64,000 nt of DNA, from the NCBI GenBank assembly GCA_033964015.1, contig CM066924.1, forward strand, positions 6,120,251-6,184,250, read 5' to 3'. Positions 32,131 through 44,260 of this stretch are shown here, in pieces. The stretch comes from Scolanthus callimorphus (taxonomy: Eukaryota; Cnidaria; Anthozoa; Actiniaria; Edwardsiidae). The number at the start of each line of letters is the position of its first letter. Within the stretch, counting starts at the first letter, position 1. The translations under genes were made by a program, and so were the position numbers. The notes under the pieces were generated by a model. The model searched no databases. It worked only from the letters and a program-made list of their open reading frames with translations, and was not told the DNA's origin.

Positions 32131-34150
32131 GAAAATCAGGTTAATCACAGTTTTTACCTCTACTCGTTCGTGTATTTCTCCCAATTCTCAGCTACCATGT
32201 TTGTCCTCTCAAAATGATGACTGGTATAACTTTGAAATCGCCACTGCTGTTAAATACAGTCGGCGTTTGAGTTGTCGGAACCGTACTTCATAAGGGCGCC
32301 ATACATCTTCAAAGTCAGCCTAAAATTGTATTTACTTTTTGACCTAAAAGAAATTTTTGAGCACCAGCATTCAAAATAACCGATATCTGGTTAACAATGA
32401 ATATGTTTTAGGCATCTGCATTATTAAGCAGGCTATAGAAATCACTTGGGGCATTGTTAAAGGACCAAAGTTGTGTATTAGGCATGCCTAAAAGTTACAT
32501 GAAAATATGAATGACATCAAATCCACTTCACATCCTTTTCATTTCTTGTGGGTTAATGGATTCTATTCCACTGAAGGATATCGGACTTTTTGTTATCGTT
32601 AAAAATGATGGATAGTTGATTGCCCCAGCCCCTCGAAAAAGGTACAGTTTTTAAAATGGGCAGCCAAATTTAAATATCGAAGAGTCAAAAAAAGAGTAAA
32701 TTTAATAAATTTTGATTGCTCATTGATTTTATTCAGAAAAGCATTCTTAGTATTTACATAAGCTATGGAAAATATCAACTTCAAAGCAGTGAATCATGAA
32801 TTGCCACTGCATCCATTACTGCGATTTTTAGTTGTCAATCAAAATATTTATAAAAAACATTACAGTTTTCTTGCGTAAAATCGTTAATCGCAACAGTGAA
32901 TTTGGAGGTCTCGTTGTAATGATCCGCTGGCATGTATTTTCGGCTACATTTTGCACGCTTTGTCTTTTGCACGCTTTGTCTTTTGCACGCTTTGTCTTTT
33001 GCAGTATACCTAATTCAATTAGCGTTTCTTTGGTTGGTAGCTGGAGCACGAATACAATGGGATTCATGGCCACGATACAATATCGCTCAACGACCAAGAT
33101 CAAAATCCAAAATCGACCTTTTTTGAATTAGGTGTATACAACATATTTACATTACCTACGTTATGACATATATGAACCTCAAATACAGAGGTTCTCTAGT
33201 CTGCACAATTTGGTATAGTACAGATATCAAAGTTCTGCGAAGGCATCGTGGCACGCAATTTATGGTATTGGGCTCATCTATATATCGTTTTCAAAGCTTG
33301 ATAAATGCGTTTTGGAAAGAAACTCTACATTTTGGCTTAAGTTCTTCGTGGCGAAAAAGTCCCTTTTTTCCTTGTAAAACTTCGATCCTTTACACGATCA
33401 AGATTTCACAACCAAATACGCAAGCATTTCATTGGTGTTTTTTTTTCCAGAAGGTTAACCAATCAATTTCATGATCAAAGTATCTCATCTCTCTACGTTT
33501 AAGCCAAAAGCGCAAATGCAAAGCATTTTCAAACATCTCGTGTGTTTTCAGAAAAAAGAAACGCGAGTTGGCCTTCGGCGTCGAAACGGTATATAAATGG
33601 CCTTCATAGCATAAATAACCTTCGCCCCTTTTCTGTATTATCTAAGGCCTACGGCAAACGTCAAACTTCAGCCGCTCTTTTTCGAGTCGAACACGACTCT
33701 GGTACCTCTGGTACGGCGTGGCGGCAAACTGCACCAAACCTACTTTTAATTATGTGAATTAGCTAAGCAAATAATGAATGCAAATTGCACTTTGTTGTGT
33801 CAAACCTGAAAGTCGATTCCTCCCCCTCATCGCAAAAGTCGGTGTCCCCCGGACAGGACATGCGTAATGCGATATGACTCGCAAATACAAAATGGCGCCA
33901 CATGAACTGGAAATTATTTCAACCTATACTCTGTAAAAGTGTCTATTTATTTGAGAGTTTAAATTATTTTTCGAATGGAATTGATACACATAATTTAGAT
34001 CACATACCGTGTGTTAAGTTGTACTTAAGTTGTACTTTACACTTCGCAAGGTTTATAGCAGACGGCTTACTACAATCTGAAACTTTTTAGGATATTGCTA
34101 AAATCTCAAATTGCTTTGAGTGCAGGAGAGCTCATTTTGTTCAGTTAAAT
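32131..34150. other. no gene recognised
   Basis: The only repeat seen is a three-copy 18-bp tandem, tttgcacgctttgtcttt (32947-33002). Open frames through it are repeat artefacts. Confidence 0.5.
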
Positions 34151-36008
34151 ACAGGGTGGGAAGGGGTTCTCCGTGATCCGTGATTCACCCCAAATTTGCT
34201 CCGTGACCCGTGAAAACAGGAAAATTATTGCCGTGATCCGTGAAATCTCATGCCCTCGTGACCCGTGATTTTACGAATTTCTCTTACGTGACTCGTGATT
34301 ACAGGCCTAGAGATTCGTGAAACGTGAAAGCTGGTCATTAGAGACGGACCATTTGGACCAATATCGAGCAGGCTCATTCTCTCCTGACTGGAACCTGACG
34401 TCCTTAAAAATACATTGTTTTTTTTTTTGTCGGCTCGCGCTGCGCGCTCGCCATTTACAACATCAAATGTCTTTTTAAAATTAAGTAAATTTACTATCAG
34501 GAAACAGTCCTGGGGGTCGTTTCTCGAAATCGCCCGATATTTTCGGGCCCGATAAACTTTTCGGGTGGTTTTTCGGGCGAGATTTAGGAGTCCCGAAAAG
34601 TGTTTCTCGAAACTCCAAAAAAAAATAATTATCGGAAACTCGAAATCAAAATTATAATTTCCAAACTTTGCGAATACTTTGCATACATAGACAATGAAAA
34701 CATAGGAAACTTATCGATTCGTCGCTGTCAGGGACAAAGTGTATCGCCATGTTGGTATTTCCATCGATAAATGCCAAGAAATTAGATAAAATGTGCGAAA
34801 AAGCAAGCATTTTGCACCGAATTCTTGCAGAAGCATTGGTACTTTGTTTACAACATGTCAAAAAAAGTTTGACAGCTCCTCGTCAAATTTGACAGGCGAG
34901 CTGTCAAGAGAATGAATTTGATTGGTCAAGAAGAGAGATGCTTGCACCTGATTGGTGTATTTTATCGGGATAGCGGTAAAAGCAACTCAGGAGAGTTACC
35001 GGGAAACCATTTCGCGACAAGAAAGAAACTTTGGAAACAAAGCAAGACACCTTCATAAATGGCTGTTTTACGAGAAGAAACATGCACTTTCGGGGAAATT
35101 CAACTTCGCAGGTACTAGAGGGATAAATAAAGTCGCAAAGGAGTGAAAAATCGTAGTTCATTTTGTTATTTTTCTTCCCTATTCTGAGGATTTTCGGAAA
35201 CCCGAAAAGTTTAGGGGAGAAGGTTTCTTTCTTCCCTTATCAAGGGGCGAAAAATGACGCAATTTTATCGGCGCGAAAAACTCGGGAGTTTCGAGAAACG
35301 CAAAATTCGTTATCCGCACGCTTTTCGGGTAATTATCGTGCTCGAAAAGTTTTCGGGCGTTTCGAGAAACGACCCCCTGGACTTTCCCCATTCTTGTAAC
35401 TTATATGTCCAAAATTTGCAGCGCGCTTCGCGCGCATAAAAAGGAAACTTTAGTGTAGCATTAGAAACTAAAACATCGTGCTGTGCTTTTTTTTTAGTTT
35501 TGGAACATTTCTATTATGTTTTTTCCGTTACTCCATTTCTTAAGCGTGATTTTTATGCCTCAGAAGTAAGAATTTCATTAACCGCGTAGATTGATGTTCA
35601 AAATCGCAGCGCGCTTCGTGCGCATCCAGAAACATACAAGCAAGGCTCGGTACTGATCCGAACCATCTTCATAGCAGCAAAAATTTTGATCTGGATGCTA
35701 TGAGCAAACCAATTTCGCGAAGTGATAAAATAACAGGAGACCTTGAAATCGTACTTTATTGAATTGTGATCAATTGTCGTTTTGATGGCGATATAATTTA
35801 AGTGAAATCTCACACCATCAAAAGAAATATCAGGAAAAAGATCGAGCACAGTACTTATATCACTATATTTACTTAAACACAACTTGCATAATCGTTTTTA
35901 AATGTTACTTCCGTGATTCGTGAAAAGCGTTTTCATAACTCCGTGATCCGTGAAATAACGAAAAATCGGTCCGTGATTGTGATCGCTACCCCCCCCTTCA
36001 CCACCCTG
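34151..36008. mobile_element. 1.86-kb element with cagggtgg ends and ccgtgatccgtga repeats
   Basis: Left end cagggtgggaagggg and right end ccccccttcaccaccctg are inverted. Subterminal repeats of ccgtgatccgtga are seen at 34164-34330 and 35910-35980. It contains a second element nested at 34512-35377. No transposase is seen. Confidence 0.6.
34512..35377. mobile_element. 866-bp MITE nested in 34151-36008
   Basis: Terminal inverted repeat gggggtcgtttctcgaaa at the left and its complement at the right, extended inward by gcccga and ttttcggg motifs on both sides. No coding content recognised. Confidence 0.75.
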
Positions 36009-38221
36009 TAAATACTGACTGAAACGTGCAACTTTGAAACTGGTCAGAGGCAATGGCACGTAACACGTTGATCAACACGTGATCAGTCCGTGTGATTTAA
36101 TTTGAATTTGAGGGAAAGTTCGACTCAGATTGACGTTTGCCGCAGGCAGTGTCGAACCAAAGTTCGACGTTTGTCGTATGCCTAAGATTATACACTCATA
36201 CGCCCTCACGTGGGGGCTTGGTGTCTTAAATAATTAGAGCGGATTTCATATGATTGTACTCAGGGCACTTAAGGCATGGGTCTAACAGCAAAAAATGCTA
36301 AAAATACGATAAAAAATTATGTAAGGAGAAAATATCTAGCACAAACAGATATTTTGTGCTCCTTCGAGACAGACCCTTCATTTTTTGGGATGTTTTCTGT
36401 TGAAGCCACTGTTCCACATCTTGAACCTAGAAATCAATTTATTATTTTTACATGTCTATTGTAAGACACAGGAATTGATATATGCTGGTGTTTTTAAAGC
36501 TTTGGTTCGTGAATTGAATTGGAGATCACATTCTGACCTGCATTATTTCGTTCATAAGCATTTTATCATACGATTACACTCATTCTCTGTTAACGATTGC
36601 CACCCATGTCGCATGGTAAAATATCAATATATTTTATTCTGAGCGTGCCAGTAATCATCAATGCCACGAAATAATGGAAGTTTACAATATATTTCATGTA
36701 AATAAATTCACCTTTACGGAGTTAGCAGACTTACAGAGGTAATCTCAATACCATTTACCTGTGACATTGTGATAAAAACATGTGTCGCACGGAAGAAATT
36801 TCACGCAAAAAAGTTATGAAACATAATTTTCTCAAGCAACATTGGCCGAGATGAAAGTTTAAGTTGAAGATACATATGTCAGACATAATTGAGTGACCTA
36901 TGGTGGACCCAGAGCGTAATGTTTTTGTTTGAGTCGTCTCGAAAGTGGTGTCGCACACATTTTGGTCATATACGTTATTTACTACAAATTGCCGATATTT
37001 TCTCCCTTTAAGCTATTTTTAAAGTAAAAGCGCGAGTATCCTATGCTTTGGTTATATCCTACCTTCGATATAAAATACTTTGATCTGAAGAAAACAATCG
37101 CTCGTCGACGACACATTTCTTTTGAACACCAATTGGTGTAATTGTTTCGTGTGCGTCCCTACGTTATGTGATAAAGTCAACGTAGCGTGCTGAACTTTTA
37201 GCAGATTGAAACCTAATGAAGTTTATCTTAGAACATGACCCACCACGTAATAACAATGTGCTATTCATTGAACGTTATCAGCCAGTTGCTGAAATATGGC
37301 TTGTCAAATGTCTGTTGTCACAAACGTTATCATAACGTAGATTACAGTGTAATCTTGTTACCTACAGATAACCCTGAGGAATTCATGAAGTTGAGTGGAA
37401 ATCAGTCTGATCTCATTGCTAATTACCCTGGTGATGGAAAGCATGCACGTTTAAAGTTTCAAAGTTCATTCTTTTGCGCCAAACAGCAAGTAGAGAACAC
37501 ATGGACAGCCTTTACTGTATTTTCCAATTAAAGCTTTCCTTTTGGAATTTTGCTCCTACAGAATGTAAATGTTGGCTTTATAGGTGTAAGGGGATGCTTT
37601 GGGGGTGTATCGAATCGTTTACTTTTAAATACTTAACTGTATAGGTCACCATGTGCAAATAAGTATAATATAACGTAAATGACTTGCGTTATAACGTAAA
37701 TGACAGGAAGTTGTTTAATGTGTTGTTTCACTTGGAAGTGGAAATTGTTTTGTAAATTGTAACAAATTACATTTTATTTATTTCTTAAAGCATTTGCCAC
37801 AAAGGCCTATAGAGATCATGCCGTTAAGCTGAGTTTTTTGTCATTTTGTTTTACCTGAATTTTAAAAAAGGTTATCCCACTAAAATCGCTTTAACTTTTT
37901 TTCTTTTCAAGATATCAAGGAACAAATTTGGGAAATTTATCTTGAGATACCTCGCAGCAATTTGCAATAGTTCCTTTGCTGTTACAACAAAGTTTATTTT
38001 TTTTCGATTTTTTGCTATTGCTGAACCCACTGGACTCCGTTAACAGAGAATGAGTGGATTAGTGCTAATCGTATTGCCCCCAAAACTATACAAGCCCACA
38101 CGTTCAATAACATAATGGGCGTTTAGGACGTCCTTTACGGCATAAGAGTCACTTCCTAAGGAAGTTAGCACTCACACGTATGTAATTTCGTGTTATATAT
38201 GCCATAGCTAAGTTGTAAACT
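36009..38221. other. no gene recognised; MITE fragment at 36237
   Basis: 36237-36260 matches the left end of MITE family A (agcggatttcata). A splice-acceptor-like cctacag| at 37365 is followed by an open stretch (DNPEEFMKLSGNQSDLIANY) to 37531, which could be a lone exon. Not strong enough to call. Confidence 0.4.
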
Positions 38222-38270
38222 GTTATTCCCTGATGAAGTCTCCATAAGAGACGAAACGCGTCGGAAATAA
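38222..38270 (+). ncRNA. hammerhead ribozyme motif
   Basis: All core elements of a hammerhead are in order. They are CTGATGA (38230-38236), stem II gtctc/gagac with loop cataa, and GAAA (38253-38256). A tiny stem III (ac/gu) follows, then GTC with the predicted cut after C38262. Stem I is formed by ttattcc and ggaaataa with one bulge. One extra A sits between CTGATGA and stem II. Minimal hammerheads with very short stem III are known from Penelope-like retroelements and other repeats. No Penelope protein is seen nearby, so this is probably a truncated copy. Confidence 0.6.
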
Positions 38271-39114
38271 ATTACATTACTTTTACAACTTCAAGTGCCA
38301 CTCCTTGTGCTGCTCACTAGTCTTCGTTAAAAAATTAAAAATCGCCGAATACTTTGAGTTATTATTCACTAAATCATAGATCTTTAGTCGACTATCACTA
38401 AGCACGTAACATGCAGTCAATGCAGCAGGAAAGCAGTTTCTCATACCTCAAACAACATTTTTCTTCAAGTTTCACATCAGGGACACTCCCAAGGACAAAA
38501 TAATTTTGGGAACGACACCACAGTAACCCGCGATGACTGGCTACCTATAAATGAATGAAACAATGAGTGCCATTTATTAACGAGAGCAATGAAACGCAAA
38601 ATATTTTTACAGATAATATGCGCCTCTCGACGTAAAATTACAAACACGTACTAAATTTGGAAGACATTAAAAAAAAAGGAAAAAAAAGTCTCATGAGTTA
38701 TTGCTCTGCGGAATTCTGTAAATGGCTTTACGGATTTAAATTTACTAGTATGTTTTATTTTCTGGTAAACAAAACAATTAACATAGTTTTTAAAACCCGG
38801 CTTTCTACTAAAATAAATAAAACGGAGTCGAAAGGCTAGCGCAATTACCAAATATTTTATTTAGTTATAATTTCTATAAGCATGACGAATTTTTGAGCTT
38901 GCGTTTTTGTGAGACTTTTCCGGTATCTTGCACATGTTTAGCTTTGTCAGTTAACGTACCTTGAAAGCACTGTCATGAGAAATGGTCAGCCTGCCATTAA
39001 TTGATGAAATTGCGTTGTTGAGTTTCCTGGCAGCAGAAAGGGAAAGAAGTATTATTGTAACAAAACGCATTCAATCGCTAACTTGCCGCTAGTCTCTCAC
39101 GCTATCAAAACATT
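38271..39114. other. no gene recognised
   Basis: AT-rich sequence between the ribozyme motif and the satellite. No exon or repeat supported. Confidence 0.5.
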
Positions 39115-41335
39115 GTGGTGACGATCGCCGCAAAGTTTCGCAAAACGAGGGTTTGCAAAGTTCGCAACAAAAGTCCTAACACTCTATGGACTATCTAAAG
39201 TGACGATCGCCGCAAAGTTTCGCAAAACGAGGGTTTGCAAAGTTTCGCAACAAAAGTCCTAACACTCTATGGACTATCTAAAGTGACGATCGCCGCAAAG
39301 TTTCGCAAAACGAGGGTTTGCAAAGTTCGCAACAAAAGTCCTAACACTCTATGGACTATCTAAAGTGACGATCGCCGCAAAGTTTCGCAAAACGAGGGTT
39401 TGCAAAAGTTTCGCAACAAAAGTCCTAACACTCTATGGACTATCTAAAGTGACGATCGCCGCAAAGTTTCGCAAAACGAGGGTTTGCAAAGTTCGCAACA
39501 AAAGTCCTAACACTCTATGGACTATCTAAAGTGACGATCGCCGCAAAGTTTCGCAAAACGAGGGTTTGCAAAGTTCGCAACAAAAGTCCTAACACTCTAT
39601 GGACTATCTAAAGTGACGATCGCCGCAAAGTTTCGCAAAACGAGGGTTTGCAAAAGTTTCGCAACAAAAGTCCTAACACTCTATGGACTATCTAAAGTGA
39701 CGATCGCCGCAAAGTTTCGCAAAACGAGGGTTTGCAAAGTTCGCAACAAAAGTCCTAACACTCTATGGACTATCTAAAGTGACGATCGCCGCAAAGTTTC
39801 GCAAAACGAGGGTTTGCAAAAGTTTCGCAACAAAAGTCCTAACACTCTATGGACTATCTAAAGTGACGATCGCCGCAAAGTTTCGCAAAACGAGGTTTGC
39901 AAAGTTCGCAACAAAAGTCCTAACACTCTATGGACTATCTAAAGTGACGATCGCCGCAAAGTTTCGCAAAACGAGGGTTTGCAAAGTTCGCAACAAAAGT
40001 CCTAACACTCTATGGACTATCTAAAGTGACGATCGCCGCAAAGTTTCGCAAAACGAGGGTTTGCAAAAGTTTCGCAACAAAAGTCCTAACACTCTATGGA
40101 CTATCTAAGTGACGATCGCCGCAAAGTTTCGCAAAACGAGGGTTTGCAAAAGTTTCGCAACAAAAGTCCTAACACTCTATGGACTATCTAAAGTGACGAT
40201 CGCCGCAAAGTTTCGCAAAACGAGGGTTTGCAAAGTTCGCAACAAAAGTCCTAACACTCTATGGACTATCTAAAGTGACGATCGCCGCAAAGTTTCGCAA
40301 AACGAGGGTTTGCAAAGTTTCGCAACAAAAGTCCTAACACTCTATGGACTATCTAAAGTGACGATCGCCGCAAAGTTTCGCAAAACGAGGGTTTGCAAAA
40401 GTTTCGCAACAAAAGTCCTAACACTCTAATGGACTATCTAAAGTGACGATCGCCGCAAAGTTTCGCAAAACGAGGGTTTGCAAAAGTTTCGCAACAAAAG
40501 TCCTAACACTCTATGGACTATCTAAAGTGACGATCGCCGCAAAGTTTCGCAAAACGAGGGTTTGCAAAGTTCGCAACAAAAGTCCTAACACTCTATGGAC
40601 TATCTAAAGTGACGATCGTCGCAAAGTTTCGCAAAACGAGGGTTTGCAAAAGTTTCGCAACAAAAGTCCTAACACTCTATGGACTATCTAAAGTGACGAT
40701 CGCCGCAAAGTTTCGCAAAACGAGGGTTTGCAAAAGTTTCGCAACAAAAGTCCTAACACTCTATGGACTATCTAAAGTGACGATCGCCGCAAAGTTTCGC
40801 AAAACGAGGGTTTGCAAAGTTCGCAACAAAAGTCCTAACACTCTATGGACTATCTAAAGTGACGATCGCCGCAAAGTTTCGCAAAACGAGGGTTTGCAAA
40901 AGTTTCGCAACAAAAGTCCTAACACTCTATGGACTATCTAAAGTGACGATCGCCGCAAAGTTTCGCAAAACGAGGGTTTGCAAAGTTCGCAACAAAAGTC
41001 CTAACACTCTATGGACTATCTAAAGTGACGATCGCCGCAAAGTTTCGCAAACAAGGGTTTGCAAAAGTTTCGCAACAAAAGTCCTAACACTCTATGGACT
41101 ATCTAAAGTGACGATCGCCGCAAAGTTTCGCAAAACGAGGGTTTGCAAAAAGTTCGCAACAAAAGTCCTAACACTCTATGGACTATCTAAAGTGACGATC
41201 GCCGCAAAGTTTCGCAAAACGAGGGTTTGCAAAGTTCGCAACAAAAGTCCTAACACTCTATGGACTATCTAAAGTGACGATCGCCGCAAAGCTTCGCAAA
41301 ACGAGGGTTTGCAAAGTTTCGCAACCAATGTTCAC
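39115..41335. repeat. satellite, 27 copies of about 83 bp
   Basis: Head-to-tail copies begin gtgacgatcgccgcaaag and include aacactctatggactatc. Length varies at one spot: caaagttcgc (short), caaagtttcgc (middle) and caaaagtttcgc (long). Copies are otherwise nearly identical, with single changes (for example gatcgtc at 40615 and gcaaacaagg at 41047). The last copy fades at about 41330. The open frames of 81-82 codons here follow from the repeat. Confidence 0.95.
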
Positions 41336-42929
41336 CCATGGAGAATCAGAGAAATGGATTTCTATGATGCGCAGGGATTGCAATCTGATTCCAACCTGAA
41401 AGACTATCAAAGAAATATTAGTACATAGCATTTTAATGGGGTCCCGTTAGCGCTGCTCGACGCGGTTCGCACTGCTAGCGAAAACTACCAACAATTGTCA
41501 ATCAAGAGGAAATCCATTGACAGGCGGTATAACGGGAAACATTTTTGTGGAGAGTATATGGAGGCTTATTAGAGAATAGATATTGCGGCAAGAGATCCGT
41601 TCTATCTGTTTTCCTTAGTAAAATACTGTAGCGAGGAAGAAAATGTAAATAGGGACTGATCTTGCGGCTCTTGATGATCAAATCTGACATGCGCGAGTGA
41701 TGAGCGCCACAGAGCAGCTGTCAAGGAAATAAAAGGTTTTCACGGCTAGGCAAAAATTGGAGGCCGTATTAAAAGTAAAAGCAAGACAAAATTTATAGCC
41801 GGCTTCTTTGAACTTGATAGATAGATAGATATGTTTAATGTATCTCTTGCAGCTGAAGCTGAATTACAGATACGGTCAGCAAACATTCAATATTACATTA
41901 TAGGCTAATGTTAGCCTGCGAACAGGGGTTTGGGTTATTCGTTGTTTATTTTTTCAAGTGTTCAGGAGCCCTGTGGTGCGCGGTTGGAGTTGGAGGAGCT
42001 TCGCATGCCTTGCCTCGCAAGCTCGGCTTGTTCCGTTTTCCCCGGTACCTCTGCTAGTGTCTGTTGGGCAAACTGTAGAAATGTCGTTCGCACTGGTTTT
42101 ATAGGGCTCCCGATGACAATTTTTGCAAAATAAACACAATGAATTCACGCAGTGCGAATAGTTTCATATCCGGCTGCACTAAATCAACGTTTGTTTTTAC
42201 TCTGGTGAACTCGAATTACCCTAGCGAAAACTAACAAAGATCCAATAATTATATGGGGAGTGCGTGCGAGAAGAAAATGCTCTTTTTGTCCACCCGGCTA
42301 GCTCTTGATGATCAAATCTGACGAGTGATGAGTACCAGGGAACTGTCAAAGAAACATAGCAGCAAGACACAATTTGTTTCTTTGAACTTTGGTAGTGTTC
42401 GAGAAAATTTACCATACTTTAGAAATGTCGTTCGCACTGGTTTTGGGCTCCCGGTGACAGATTTTTTTTTGTTGTCGACCGCAGAACATGACAGTCAAAG
42501 CTATTGCGCCGGGCACTCGTAGTGGTATATGTATAGTCTGAGGTTTCATGACCATCCCTTCCGAACAGACATTTCACGTTTACGGCAAGCGTATATTCAA
42601 TGGTTTTGGAGTTTGGTCAGATATAATATCAACATTACACTGTTACGCGCTAAAATATATCCATCTATCAAATATCTTCTCGGATCGAGAAAAAATCGTT
42701 TCAGCGATATGATTGGGATAGTTCTAGGGCGGCAAACTCATTGCAAACTTCTCGTAGAATATTCCTTGCACTTCAAAATTGAAAGCTTTACAAATGTTCC
42801 TAAACAACACAACTACTGATAGCCGATATACACTAGTCATTAGAGACGGAAAACTCGCCTTAGTGTGAAACCGGGACGAGACGGATTTTAGACGTGAAAT
42901 CTTAGTGTGAAACCGGGAGACGGATTTTT
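41336..42929. repeat. diverged duplicated segments
   Basis: cgttcgcactggtttt with gggctcccgatgaca near 42083 recurs near 42427, and agctcttgatgatcaaatct occurs near 41670 and 42300. This indicates two diverged copies of a segment of about 400-600 bp. A short gata microsatellite is at 41817. No gene recognised. Confidence 0.45.
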
Positions 42930-44260
42930 AATTGGAAATCGTTCATCGTATGACGGTATGGCTAGCACATAAATTATATTACAACATTGACAAACTGCGG
43001 TAAAAGGCGGAAATATGCAGTTAAAGAATTTTGAACTGTCAGGCCGTTACCTATGTAGGCGGTTGTTTTATCGACTTTTACAATCTCAAGGGGGTATTAT
43101 TTTCGTCTCCGATCCTACACGCAATTTAACGATTTGATTCTTTTAGCGCTCACCTCATTGTTTGCGAAATTAAATTAAAAACTGGAATCCTTAAATTGTG
43201 TTTCTCTTACATGTAAAAAGATTCGAGCTCCGCGCCTGAAGAGTCAGAATTGGCTTGGCGAGGAAAGTAAACTTGAAGCTAAGAAATGTGCATGTCGACC
43301 GTTTTTCTTTGCAGCCGGCTACTTTCCGGCGCCTACTTCAAAACATTCTGATAGCTCTGGATACAAAAAATCTATCGGGGATATGAAAATCTCTTGTCTG
43401 CATTTTCCGGTCTGCATTTTCTGGTTTGCATTTAGTTTCAGTCTGCATTTTGGACCTGCCGGTATGACAGGTCCAAAATGCAGACTAAAAAATTCATACC
43501 GGAAAATGCAAACCAGGGCTCTTCTCTCTGAAAACACAAAATAACAGTTTTATTTCATCGTTTGACGGTATGGCTAGCACATAATTTATATTACAACACT
43601 GACAATCTGCCTTAAAAGGCAGAAATATGCAATTAAATAATTTTGAACTGTCAGGATGCCTCAAGGATGCCGTTGTTTTACCTTTTACATCTGAAGACTC
43701 TCAAGGGTGTTTCATTTTCATCTCCGGCAAATTTCAGGAATTTCCATAGAAAAGAAACGATTTGTTTGATGCTATTTTAGCTTACATTTGGTCTTCGCTA
43801 ATTAACAGAAAACTACAACTACGATTCAATATGTTTTATGTGTGCTTTTGATACAAAATATCTATCGGAGATACAGCAGAGCTGTCAAAACATAAGCCGG
43901 CGACCGGCGGCTACTTTTTGCCGAATGTGCCGAGAAACGTTCGAACCACATTAGCCTGAAGCTCACCTCAGTTATTGTTTGCTAAAATAAAATAAAACTG
44001 GAATCCTTGAGTCTGAGTCAGAATTGGCTTAGCGAGGAAACTAAACTTGTTGTAAACTTGTTGCTTTGAAGCTACGAAATTGCATGTCGGTTTTTCTTTG
44101 CAGCCTCTAGCTGCTACTCTTTTTGAACAGCCGTCTACTTCAAAATTATATCGGGATATGAAAATCTATCGAGGATGTAAAAATCTCTCGGGCCAGTGAC
44201 AATCTATTTGCATTTTCCGGTCAGCATTTTCTGGTATGCATTTTGGACCTGCCGTTCTTG
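42930..44260. repeat. about 615-bp tandem duplication with a palindrome between
   Basis: 42945-43420 and 43555-44235 share long stretches (gacggtatggctagcacata, attttgaactgtcagg, gcattttccggtc). Between them is a 47-base palindrome at 43440-43486 (agtctgcattttggacctg and complement). Non-coding. Confidence 0.65.

Noticed and set aside
32832..33126. Open frames rich in LHALSFARF repeats
   Set aside because: Caused by the 18-bp tandem repeat at 32947-33002.
37235..37531. 98-codon open frame with an acceptor-like site in its middle
   Set aside because: No donor or partner exon found and no recognisable domain.
39779..40857. Open frames of 81-82 codons with repeated VTIAAKFRKTR
   Set aside because: They follow from the satellite repeat; length variants break the frame in most copies.
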